A DNA stretch of 64,000 nt, from positions 1-64,000 of the forward strand of contig NZ_BMVY01000024.1 of NCBI RefSeq assembly GCF_014650955.1, in the 5' to 3' direction. Numbering within the stretch: the stretch's first letter is position 1; each line of letters opens with the position of its first letter. The notes beneath the pieces are model-generated. The model saw only the letters and a list, made by a program, of their open reading frames with translations. It was not told the DNA's origin and searched no databases. The translations under genes were made by a program, and so were the position numbers. This document shows, piece after piece, positions 42,901 to 51,557 of the stretch. The DNA comes from Streptomyces tauricus. GTDB lineage: Bacteria > Actinomycetota > Actinomycetes > Streptomycetales > Streptomycetaceae.

Positions 42901-45900
42901 CGGCCCCGGGGTGGTAGGCGAAGGCGATGGTCGGGCGGTCCGCCTTGTGGTCGTGCGGGCCGGTCACCGAGGTCACCCGGCCGGCCTGGTCGTACGTGGT
43001 GCGGATCTTCTGGTCGTTGATGTCGGTGGACTCGGTCCGCAGGCCGAAGCGGAGGTCGTACTCCTCCGTCGAGCGGTAGCCGAAACTGTCCTTCGTGGAC
43101 GTCACGTACGTGCCCGTCGGACCGTCGTACTCGTAGGTCAGCCGGAAGCGCTGACCCCGGTGGTTCTCCGGGGACTTCACCGACTTCAGCGTGCCGGTGT
43201 CGTGGTACTCCAGGTCGGTGACGGCCTTCTCGCCATGGGTCTGCTCGGCGGTGTGCCGGGTGACGTCACCCGTCGCGCAGTCCACCTCGGACGCTCGCGA
43301 GCGCATCTTCTTGCCGCCGCCGTACACCTCCACGGCGCGGGCGATGCCGACGATATGGGTGTCGGCGCACTCGGTGTACCGGGTCCTCGTCTCCACGTCG
43401 TCCGCGGCGCCCGGTTCGCCGTGGTCGGTCGTGCGGATGACGTTGCCGAGGTCGTCGTACGACAGTTCCTTCGACGTGCTCTTGCCGGGTGCCGCCCCGC
43501 CCTCGTACCAGCGTGACTCGGTCTTCGTCAGGCGGGGGAAGAGGGTGGCGCGGGTCGAATTGCCGTCCGCGGGCTCGCCGGTGGTGATGTCCCGCAGGTC
43601 GTAGGTGTTGACCGTCTCGGTGAACAGGGCGCCCGAGCTGTCCGCCACCGTCCGGCGCTCCACGAGGCCGCGCGTGTAGTGGCTGCGGGTGTCGTACTCG
43701 GTGGTGGCGGTGCGCTGCCCGTCCTGGCTGGTGGCGACGGTGCCGTAGCCGCGGAACTCGCGCTCCGGACGGTCGTACTCGCCGCCCCGGTAGGTGAAGG
43801 CGAACGACTGGGTGTCGGGGCCGTCGCCGGACAGGTCGTCGTGCACCTTCGCGCCGCTCAGCAGCCAGCGGGTGGCGGGCTGGTCGTAGGTGTTGCCGTC
43901 GCGCGTGTAGTCGAGGTCGATGCGCGAACCCAGCGGCCGGGACACCGTCTTGAGGAGGTTGGTGCGGCCCGTGCGGTTGGCGGCGACGGTCAGCTCGCTG
44001 TCCTTCGTGGAGGCGAGGTGGTCGGCGAGCCCGTCGCCGTCGATGTCACGCAGCATCTGCTCGGCGCGTGAGGCACCGGTCGAGACGCTGGCGCCCGGGT
44101 TGGTGATGACGCAGCCGGTCACGAACAGCGTGCAGAAGGGGATCGTGAAGTAGGCGCCGCCGCCGAGCTTGGCGTTGGAGTCCTTGTTGATCCCGTCCAG
44201 GCTGCCCTTGAACGGCACCGGGTCGGCGAAGCCGGAGCCGGTGTTGAGGGCGACCCTGATCGGCTCGCCCGCGAGGACGCGGTCGGCGCGGCCGTCGCCG
44301 TTGACGTCGACCAGGGAGTTCTTGGTGGACGACGTGGTCTGGTCGAAGGAGGCGCCGCCGCCGAAGCCGTAGAAGTCGGTCTCGAAGCCGATGTTGAGGC
44401 CCGAGCTGGAGCTGGTGCCCTCGTTGATCTTCCCGCCGGGCCAGGGTTCGGCGGCGGCGAAGCGGTAGCCGAGGTTGAGGGCGGCGCGGCCGTCCTCGAA
44501 GACGCGGTCGGGGAGTTGGTCGCCGTTGATGTCCAGCAGGTCGAAGCGGCCGTCGGACTTTCCGCTGCCGAGGTTGCCGCCGACGCCCAGCGGGGGCATG
44601 TCGTTGCCGGAGGTCGCGGTGTTGGCGGTGCCCGTGGCGGGCGGGGCGACATGGCCGCGGCCGGTGGTGAGGGTGCGGGCGGCGCTGCCCGCGTTGGCGT
44701 TGCCGGTGACGTTGTCCGACTCGCGCACCGCTCCGCCGGGGACGTTCCCCTTGGTGTCGCCGAGGACGCCGGTCGGTTCGGTGTACTGCACACCGGCGGA
44801 GCCGACGACGTCCGGGTAGCTGTCGCCGTTCATGTCGAGGTAGTCGAGGACGCCCTGGGAGGTGCCGAAGGCGACGCTGCCGCCGACGGTTCCCACGCCG
44901 CCGCCGATCGAGCCGGTCAGGGAGATCTGCTCGGACTCGGAGATGCGGGGCACGGCCTGCACGGAGGCCAGGGACTCGGCGGTCGGCAGGCCGATGGTCT
45001 GTCCGCCGTAGCGCGAACCGGCCACCTTGTCCGCGGCCACCCACACATCACCGGACGTCCAGCGGCCCTGTTCCCGGTCGGGGGTGAACGGCACCACGTC
45101 CGGCGGGGTGATCCGCGGGTCCCGCTCGAACTCCTCGCGCTCGGCCACCGGGTCCACGTCGTCGGGCAGCCGGTCGGGGATGGACTCGCCGGTCAGGTCG
45201 CCCTGTCTGACGGGCTGTTCGGCGCGGTCGCCGTTGCCGTTGTAGCCGACGGCGGCCCAGCCGCGGTACGGACGGGCGAAGACACCCTCGGTGGCGCGGC
45301 TGTGCACGGTGGCGGCGACGGTGTCCTCGCCCACGGTCACCTCCGCCGAGGTGACCCCGGCCCCGGTGACGTCGAAGTACAGGGCTTCGCCCGCCTCGGC
45401 CTCGACCCGCAACGACGGCGGCTCACCACCGAGCCGCACGGTCTCCTTGGCGAGCAGCCCACCGCGCTTCTTCACCGTGAGGACGGCGGTCCCGGAGCCG
45501 CCCTCGATCCGCGGGGTGACGGTGAACGTGCCACCGGGGGCGCTGTACGGGCGCTGCGGCTCGCCCCGGGTCGTATAGGTGTCGATGTCGTACGGCGGGC
45601 TGAACTTCGCCTCGCCCTCCACGCCTTCGGCCTCGGTGTACTCGGCCTGCGGCGCCCACTCCACCTTGCCGATGTCGATCGGTGAGTCCGTCCGGATCCG
45701 CCAGGACAGGTTCTGCCCCTTGGTGACGGCGACCGTGGCGCCGACGTCGAAGGTCCCGGTCTCGGCGGCGCCGATGGTCCGCTCCACCACCGGATCGCCG
45801 CCCTTGCTGATCAGGACGGTGAGGTCGTCGGTGGTGGCCGCCGTCTTCTTCAGATCACCGGTCAGCCGCAGGGTGCCGGCCGCCGGTGCTTCGACACTCC

Positions 45901-48571
45901 CGGCGCGCCCGGTGAGGGTGAAGTCCTCTGACGCCCTGTACGAGTGCAGCGGCAGGCCGTTGGCGTCGCTCGCCTCGAAGCCGGTGTACGCGATCGCCGG
46001 GTCCCAGGCGACCTGGTCGGCGGCGCCGTCGAAGACCGAGCCGACCCGGAAGTACAGCTGGTCGCCCTGCTCGACCTCGATCGCGTCGACGCCCTCGGGG
46101 GTGCGCGGGGTGCGGTCGTCCTCCTCGATACGGGCCGACCACAGCTCCCGGTTCTCGTGCTGGACGGCCACCCGGACGCCGTCGGGGTCGGCGAACTCGG
46201 GCAGTTCCCCGGCGACTTCCGCCAGGGCCACGGTGCCGGTGACGGCCACCGTGCCGTCGTACGGCGCGGTCCACCGGCGCACCGAGTCCACCAGCGGGAA
46301 GGAGGCGATCCGGCGTTCGCGCTCGGCGGTCAGGTCGGGCAGTGTGCCCTCGGCGTCCACCGTGCCGGTGCCGATCGGCTCGGGGGTGTCGGCGGCCGAC
46401 CCGTAGGTCACCTCGCCGTCGGCGCCGACCCGGCCGAACACCACGGCGGAGCCATTGACGAGGTCCACCACACCGTCGGCGTTGACGTCGGCGAAGTAGC
46501 GCCGGGTGGTGGAGACGGTACTGACGTGGTCCAGTTGCTGGGCGCCCGCCAGATAGCTCTCGATACCGGCGGTGCGGCTGCTGGTGGACTCGCGGTAGAG
46601 GCCCGGCAGGTTGTGCAGTGCGGTCGTGGTGGCAGCGAACTTCGGCTCGCCGCCCGGCCGGGACAGGTTCTTGCGGAAGACATGACCGTCGCCGCGCTCG
46701 AACACCTTGTCCGGCAGGTTGTCGCCGTCCACGTCGAGCAGAGCCAGCAGTCCCTCGTCGGTGGACCGGTTGAAGCCCGCCTTGACACCGGCGGAGCCGC
46801 TCTTCGAACGGTTCGAACCGAAGCCGACGTACAGGTGACCGCCGGCGCCGGTGGAGGTGTTGCCGTTCAGCGCACCGGCCTCACCGGCGCCCGAACGCAC
46901 CCCGTCCACACGGCCGTTGCGCACGTTGTCGTCCGGCGAGAACCAGTCGACCTTCGCGAACGCGTCGTACGCGCCGTCGGCGTCGCGGATGTCGTCGTAG
47001 TAGGAGAACTCGTGCTCGGTGAAGACCTTGCCGTCGGCGTCGAGCTGCGCGACCGACTTCAGCAGCGTCTTGTGGAACGCGCCCTCGCGGTAGGCGAGTT
47101 CGTAGCCGCGCACCAGCTCGTCGTGGAACCGGACCTCGATGCGGCGGAGCAGGTCGGCGGTGACCCGCTTGAAGCCGCCGCGCGCGTCGATGGACACGTC
47201 CGCGCGACGCGGCTCGCCCAGCTCACGGTCCCGGACGAACGTCACCGTGTAAGGGCCGTCGGTGTCCCCGTGCCCGGTCCAGGCGATCTTCTTGACGTAC
47301 AGCTCGCGCCCCGCGACGGTCCCGCCCGCCACGCCGGCGTCCTCGACCGCCGTGTAGCTGTACCGCACGGTGTTGCCGTGCGGATCGCGCACCTCACGCA
47401 GCGCCCAGGAGAAGACGCTGCCGCTGTCGTCCGTGAGTTGAGCCCCCTCGCCACCGTAGACATAGCGGACCCCGGACTTGTCGGTCACCTCCCAGCCGTA
47501 CGTCTTCGGGGAGTCCCCGGTACGCACGATGCGCGCGAAGCCGCCCTCGACACGGGTGTGGAAGACCTTGTCGCCCTCGCTGCGCGGCTGCGGTTCGGCG
47601 CGGTGCGCGACCGGGGTGAGCTGTTCGCCGCCCAGGACGTACGTCTCGGTCTCCTTGGCCGTGTCGTAGCGCGGCACACCCCAGCGGGTGTCGATGGAGA
47701 TCGACGGCGTCGTGAGTTCCCAGCCGCTGCCCAGCCAGCTGTCGGCGCCGGCGGAGGAGTAGCCGATGGAGAGCGCGGGCCCTGTTCCCGCACGCCCGGC
47801 GGGCAGCTCCAGCGGGTACGAGAGCCGGGCGTCACCCTGGTTGTTGGCGGCCGGGGCGGCGATCTGCTCGATACCGGCGGTGGGGTCGGCGGCCTGGATG
47901 CCCTTGATCTTGTTCGGGTCGTGGCTGATCTGCTCGGGGCCCTCGGGCGCGGTGACGGTGGCGTTGACCATGTCGGTGAAGTGGTCGGTGCGCGAGACGA
48001 CGACCTGCTTCTCCTCGTCGACCGCGAGCCGCTCCAGCGGCTGCCAGCAGTCGGCGGTCTCGTCGTAGTAGAACGTCCGCACGTCCTCGGGCGCGAGCCC
48101 CGCCGTCCTCACCGCGTCGGGGTCGTACGGGAGGGTCACCGTGATGTCGCCCTCGAAGGTGTGCGGGGTCGGTGTGAACCGGTAACCGCTCGGGCCCTCG
48201 GTCATGTTGTCCATGCCGGAGCCGAGGCTCGGCATGCTGCTCCCGGTCAGCGGCTGGACGCCGATCTCCGTCGGCTTGTCCACCGCCTCCGGCGCCAGCG
48301 CCACCTCGGCGCCGTCGCGGGCGACGCGCTTGGTCACCCCGGTGCCCGGGACGACCCACTCCTTGGTGACCGAAGCGGACTCCGCGGCGATCGGCCCCTT
48401 CGCCGTCGCCTCCGACCCCGGTACGCAGCCGCCCAAGGGCTGCACATTGGCCACTGGTGCTGGTGCTGGTTCGCCGGCCCGCCAGACGCTGCCGGACAGC
48501 AGCGAGACGAGCAGGGCGAACCCCAGTAACAGCGGAAGCGAACGTCTATGTCCCCACACCCGACCGGCCAT
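39986..48571 (-). CDS. SpvB/FG-GAP/RHS-repeat giant protein with nuclease-like C-terminus
   Basis: Protein of 2861 residues. A membrane/signal segment near residues 10-30 (SLPLLLGFALLVSLLSGSVW) precedes an SpvB-type domain (about 240-480; YPLELPAGRAGTGPALSIGYSS). Six FG-GAP-like units follow, such as LDVDGDNLPDKV, LDMNGDSYPDVV and VDVNGDGRADRV, between about 610 and 1520. YD/RHS repeats run from about 1810 to 2520, then the RHS core (RYYDARAGLWQSADP, YGYAYDNPVGYTDPSGL) to about 2667. The variable tip (about 2670-2800) has WADLIL and YVWDSKNKGG, a PD-(D/E)XK-like pattern. A Pro/Val-rich linker and terminal helix (LAFFGTVLLAIGAAGA) end it. It resembles a polymorphic toxin but has no downstream immunity gene. 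ATG 48571 is chosen for the signal segment. Confidence 0.88.
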   Translation of the reverse strand: MAGRVWGHRRSLPLLLGFALLVSLLSGSVWRAGEPAPAPVANVQPLGGCVPGSEATAKGPIAAESASVTKEWVVPGTGVTKRVARDGAEVALAPEAVDKPTEIGVQPLTGSSMPSLGSGMDNMTEGPSGYRFTPTPHTFEGDITVTLPYDPDAVRTAGLAPEDVRTFYYDETADCWQPLERLAVDEEKQVVVSRTDHFTDMVNATVTAPEGPEQISHDPNKIKGIQAADPTAGIEQIAAPAANNQGDARLSYPLELPAGRAGTGPALSIGYSSAGADSWLGSGWELTTPSISIDTRWGVPRYDTAKETETYVLGGEQLTPVAHRAEPQPRSEGDKVFHTRVEGGFARIVRTGDSPKTYGWEVTDKSGVRYVYGGEGAQLTDDSGSVFSWALREVRDPHGNTVRYSYTAVEDAGVAGGTVAGRELYVKKIAWTGHGDTDGPYTVTFVRDRELGEPRRADVSIDARGGFKRVTADLLRRIEVRFHDELVRGYELAYREGAFHKTLLKSVAQLDADGKVFTEHEFSYYDDIRDADGAYDAFAKVDWFSPDDNVRNGRVDGVRSGAGEAGALNGNTSTGAGGHLYVGFGSNRSKSGSAGVKAGFNRSTDEGLLALLDVDGDNLPDKVFERGDGHVFRKNLSRPGGEPKFAATTTALHNLPGLYRESTSSRTAGIESYLAGAQQLDHVSTVSTTRRYFADVNADGVVDLVNGSAVVFGRVGADGEVTYGSAADTPEPIGTGTVDAEGTLPDLTAERERRIASFPLVDSVRRWTAPYDGTVAVTGTVALAEVAGELPEFADPDGVRVAVQHENRELWSARIEEDDRTPRTPEGVDAIEVEQGDQLYFRVGSVFDGAADQVAWDPAIAYTGFEASDANGLPLHSYRASEDFTLTGRAGSVEAPAAGTLRLTGDLKKTAATTDDLTVLISKGGDPVVERTIGAAETGTFDVGATVAVTKGQNLSWRIRTDSPIDIGKVEWAPQAEYTEAEGVEGEAKFSPPYDIDTYTTRGEPQRPYSAPGGTFTVTPRIEGGSGTAVLTVKKRGGLLAKETVRLGGEPPSLRVEAEAGEALYFDVTGAGVTSAEVTVGEDTVAATVHSRATEGVFARPYRGWAAVGYNGNGDRAEQPVRQGDLTGESIPDRLPDDVDPVAEREEFERDPRITPPDVVPFTPDREQGRWTSGDVWVAADKVAGSRYGGQTIGLPTAESLASVQAVPRISESEQISLTGSIGGGVGTVGGSVAFGTSQGVLDYLDMNGDSYPDVVGSAGVQYTEPTGVLGDTKGNVPGGAVRESDNVTGNANAGSAARTLTTGRGHVAPPATGTANTATSGNDMPPLGVGGNLGSGKSDGRFDLLDINGDQLPDRVFEDGRAALNLGYRFAAAEPWPGGKINEGTSSSSGLNIGFETDFYGFGGGASFDQTTSSTKNSLVDVNGDGRADRVLAGEPIRVALNTGSGFADPVPFKGSLDGINKDSNAKLGGGAYFTIPFCTLFVTGCVITNPGASVSTGASRAEQMLRDIDGDGLADHLASTKDSELTVAANRTGRTNLLKTVSRPLGSRIDLDYTRDGNTYDQPATRWLLSGAKVHDDLSGDGPDTQSFAFTYRGGEYDRPEREFRGYGTVATSQDGQRTATTEYDTRSHYTRGLVERRTVADSSGALFTETVNTYDLRDITTGEPADGNSTRATLFPRLTKTESRWYEGGAAPGKSTSKELSYDDLGNVIRTTDHGEPGAADDVETRTRYTECADTHIVGIARAVEVYGGGKKMRSRASEVDCATGDVTRHTAEQTHGEKAVTDLEYHDTGTLKSVKSPENHRGQRFRLTYEYDGPTGTYVTSTKDSFGYRSTEEYDLRFGLRTESTDINDQKIRTTYDQAGRVTSVTGPHDHKADRPTIAFAYHPGADVPYAVTRHLDRAADGKVEHDTIDTVTFVDGLGRVVQTKKDAEVAGKDVMTVSGRGVYDVLGRVVKQYYPVTEPKGAANTAYNPAVDTVRPAEIGYDVLDRALRTELPDGSVTSLAYGFGKDRAGRPQFETVATDAKDNQTRTYVDVRKQQTAIREPGAKKGDPPIWTSYAFDAVGQLTKVVDDENNTTTSEYDDFGRRTVVDSPDAGRTTTVHDPAGNVVRTITANLARKHKAIEYEYDFNRLVKVDHPVFKDNDVRYEYGDPGAKYNTAGRVKKTEDAAGSVTRQYGPLGEVVEETRTLPGPLHTTSVFTTGYRYDSFGRVLSLTYPDGEELEYTYDSGGQVTAATGTKKHHGYDYLKSLDYDKFGQRTRVELGNGTATSYAYDAEDRRLATLDSTLPKGESFQKLSYTYDAVGNLTRQENAAGPTADATDAANAADSGILTESGGPTVQTYTYDNLHRLTKATGAYDFAKKQTDTYSTSTTYDTINNITSKDQRHAIVWDGGHENVRKHTTYANTYAYKDPSPHAPSRIGEASLSYDANGNLIDSESDTLGHPRRQQVWDENNRLACVHDLWKFETVDQEPSSCDKLGKSPTVRFTYDADGKRVVKEGAQTALYPNQNYSTRGLQEFKHVFVGTTRIATKTSKPLGLYEKDQFYYHADHLGSTSFGTDEKGRVAEHLDYFPSGEVWVDENRGADNPYRFSGKEQDEETGYTYHGARYYDARAGLWQSADPALGGYLDGSPNGGVRRPANLDLYGYAYDNPVGYTDPSGLTPEGEEFNLGRHLLEKFTRHHDQAITMAGRQLEQTHPTARVTMDLQSMGRRADENRVGRGWADLILWTDTFVYVWDSKNKGGKAEKQGVTDVKWYVDNLQAQLLAKGDTRIVAAGFDLEPMEERSRHKENTLVLMESSQTYPGKGVITYTTTEQIEQEVPVPVPTPVPLPTPSEETNRLAFFGTVLLAIGAAGAMVFAP

Positions 48572-48945
48572 GATGCGGCCCGACCCTTCAGCAGCGGCTA
48601 ATTCGGCAGGTTGCGCTGTTCCGGAGGGATCCGGTGGGTGTCGCAGCAGGTGCCACAGCGGGTGCCACAGCGGGCTGTTCATACACAGAAAACACACACC
48701 GAACACACGTGCACCACATAGTCGGGTCGACGTGTACACGTCACCAGTGGAAAACTCGCCGGGGTGGGGGCGGGTTTGGGCCATTGGGGGGGTGGGGGAC
48801 GGTTCGGCTTGCCGACCGACGGTCGGGCGGGCGAGCGGGTCACCGAGCAGTCGGCCGGGCGAGGGCGGGGTGGCCTCGGTCCGGGCGAGCTGTCGCCCTT
48901 GGTTGCCCGGGTTGCCGGGTGGCCGGGGTGGACCGGGCAGCCCGG
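48572..48945. other. Upstream region of the RHS gene
   Basis: No gene apparent. It holds the ACACAC-rich stretch near 48680-48715, the perfect palindrome at 48729-48742 and GC-rich DNA up to the stop codon of the SARP gene, which is on the same strand upstream. Confidence 0.4.
48729..48742. promoter_or_regulatory. Perfect 14-bp palindrome upstream of the RHS gene
   Basis: GACGTGTACACGTC reads the same on both strands and lies 158 bp before the RHS start, in the only intergenic space of the region. Possible operator for a dimeric regulator. Confidence 0.4.
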
Positions 48946-50524
48946 TTACCCAGGGAGGCGGGCAGGGTCGACCACCGTCGTGGCCGTCCGCGCGTCCAGG
49001 TCCCACCCCTGCTCGTACGCCGCCGCGAAGGCCGCGGCCCCCAGCGCGGCCCGCCCCCGGCGGGTGAGGTCGCGCACCTGCCGGTCGGTCCGGTCGTGCG
49101 CGCCGCGCAACCGGGCGGCGGCGCCGAGCAGGACGGCCGCCTCCCGCGGACACCCCCGCGCCTCGGCGAGCGCGGCGACGGTCACCGCCACCAGCGAGAG
49201 GTTCGGCAGGTCCCCGGTCTCCAGTGCCGCCGCGTACGCCCGCACCAGCGCCTGCCGCGCGCCCGCCGTATCCCCCGTCTGCAGGCACAGCGCGGCCCGT
49301 GCGCTGCCGACCAGCGCCCGCGCGTGGTCACCGGGGAACGCGCGGGCGCCGGCAGAGGGCGGCGGATCGGCGTACAGACCCCGTTCGGCGCCGTCGAGGA
49401 GGTCCCGCGCCCGGTCCAGGTCGCCGAGCCGCACCCGCAGGACGGCCTCCCAGGCGTCGACCAGGAACCGCGTCTCCGGCGAGTTCGCGCGCAGCGCGCG
49501 TTCCCGGGCCGAGTCGATGGTCGCGCTCACCACGTCGGTGTCGCCGCGCCGCAGATGCAGATCGATCCAGCGCAGATCGCCGAAGACCTCGTCGCCGAGG
49601 CTGAGCGGGCCGAACTCGCCCGCCAGGGAACGGGCTTCCCGCAGGTCGGCGAGCGCGCCGTCGAGATCGTCGTCGTACTGGCGCAGGAGGGCGCGCATCG
49701 GGAGCGCGTCGGCCAGGCCCCAGCGGTCGCCGACCTGCCGGAAACAGGCCAGGGCCGCCTCCACTTCGGGGCGTACCTCGTCGAGCAGGCCGGCGTTCTC
49801 GGCGAACTGGGCCCGGAACATACGGGCCATCCCGGCCAGCCATACGTCGTCGCCGTCGGCCAGCCGCCCGACGATCGCGGGCACGGCCCCCTCCCCGCGC
49901 AGGAACGCGAGGGGAAGCGCGGCGAGCGCGCCGTACGGCCCGGGCAGCTCCGGGTACGCGAGCAGCCGGTCGGCCACCTCGCGTATCCGGGCCCGGTCGT
50001 CGGCGGCCGGTTCGGCGCTCGCCCCCGGCCGGGTGCCGATCCGGTTGAGCAGGTGGATCGCCCGGGCGCAGTCGCGGTCGGGCGTCGCCCCGCCGCCGGG
50101 CACCGCCAGTGCCTCGCCCAGCCAGTAGGCCGCGTCGGAGTGCAGGCCGAGCATCTGCCAGTACCAGGTCAGGTTCAGCGCGAGGGAGACCGCGCCGTCG
50201 GCGTCGCCCTTGTCGCAGCGCCGGCGCAGGGCGGCGAGGGTGTTGTCGTACTCGGCGCGGATGATCCGCACGGCCGCCGTCTGACCTGGCCCGCGCAGCA
50301 GCGGTTCGCACCGGGCCAGCAAATCGGCGAAGTGATCGGCGGCCAGGTCACGGACGGCCCCGAGCTCGTCCGCCTCGACGAGACGGCCGGTGCCGTACTC
50401 ACGCAACGTCTCCAACATCCGGTAACGCCCCGGCACGGGCGCTGGCACCGCGACGCCAGACACCGCGCTCCCGCCGAACAGCGGCACCCGCCGCGCACTC
50501 AAGGAGTCGCCCCACCCGGAGGTC

Positions 50525-50640
50525 GAGGATGCGCGACCGAAACTCGCAGGCGGGCGGCCGGGATCCGAGGACGCACGACCGGAACCCGCAGGCAGGCCGC
50601 CGGACCCCGAGGATGCCCGACCAGAACCCGCAGGGGTGCG
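50525..50640. repeat. 42-bp tandem repeat inside the SARP C-terminal part
   Basis: Units beginning GAGGATGCGCGACC at 50525, 50567 and 50609. The 42-bp period equals 14 codons, so length changes keep the frame. It encodes part of the Ser/Gly/Pro-rich linker between the ATPase and TPR regions. Confidence 0.65.
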
Positions 50641-50793
50641 GTCGTCGGCTGAACGGGTGCCGCAGGACGTCGAGGGAGCGCGGCCGGAGCTCGAAGGCGC
50701 ACGGCCGTCGGCTGAAGGGGGGTAGCCAGAAGTCCCCGTAGCGGACGGACTTGGTCCGTCGGCCGGTCCGGCGGAGGGGCTCCCGCCACCCGG

Positions 50794-50928
50794 ACCGGGC
50801 AGAGCCGGTGCGAAGGCAGGGGCGCCCCCACCGCCCAGGCCGGGCGAAGCCGGTGCGAAGGCGGGGGCGTCCCCACCGCCCAGGCCGGGCGAAACCGGCG
50901 CGAAAGCGGGGGCGTCGGCCCCGGGCCC
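50794..50928. repeat. 45-bp tandem repeat inside the SARP C-terminal part
   Basis: Three units starting CCGGGC at 50794, 50839 and 50884. The 45-bp period equals 15 codons and encodes the repeated APAFAPxxPGxGGG segment of the linker. Confidence 0.75.
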
Positions 50929-51557
50929 CGTCGGGGTGGGCGTCGGCGGTTGCGGTGCCAGGTGCAGCAGCGACCGGTCGACCAGGGCGGCGAGCAGCGC
51001 CGGGATCTCGGCGGGCGGCACCGCGGTGCCGGCGCAGAGCGCGGTGGCCGAAGCCACCGTCACGCCGCCGGGCAGGACCGAGACCCGGTCGGCGACCGTA
51101 CGCTCGTGCTCGCTCAGCAGATCCCAGCTCCAGGCGATGACGGCCCGCAACGTGCGATGCCGGGGCAGCGCGCTACGGCTGCCGGTGCCGAGCAGCGCGA
51201 ACCGGTCCGAGAGCCCGTCGGCGAGCTCCGGCAGCGACAGCGTCCGCAGCCGGGCCGCGGCCAGTTCGAGAGCCAGCGGCATCCCGTCCAGGCCGCGCAC
51301 CACCCGCCGGACCTCGGCCAGGGTCGTCCCGTCGACCTCGAAGCCGGGGCGCACCGCGGCGGCCCGCTCGGCGAACAGGCGTACCGACGCCGCCCGCCGC
51401 GCCTGCCCGACATCGTCGTGCGGGCCGGGCAGCGCGAGCGGGCCGAGCGGTACGAGCGCCTCCCCGTCGACCGCGAGGGGTTCACGGCCGGTGGCGAGGA
51501 CACGCAGCCCGGAGCAGCGGGACAGCAGGGCCGCGACCAGGTGGGCCACCGGCTCGA

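Noticed and set aside
40754..43516. Long + strand frame opposite the RHS gene
   Set aside because: Antisense shadow rich in Val/Arg/Leu; the RHS motifs on the other strand are unmistakable.
45944..48529. Second long frame opposite the RHS gene
   Set aside because: Same reason as above; no domain, no ribosome site.
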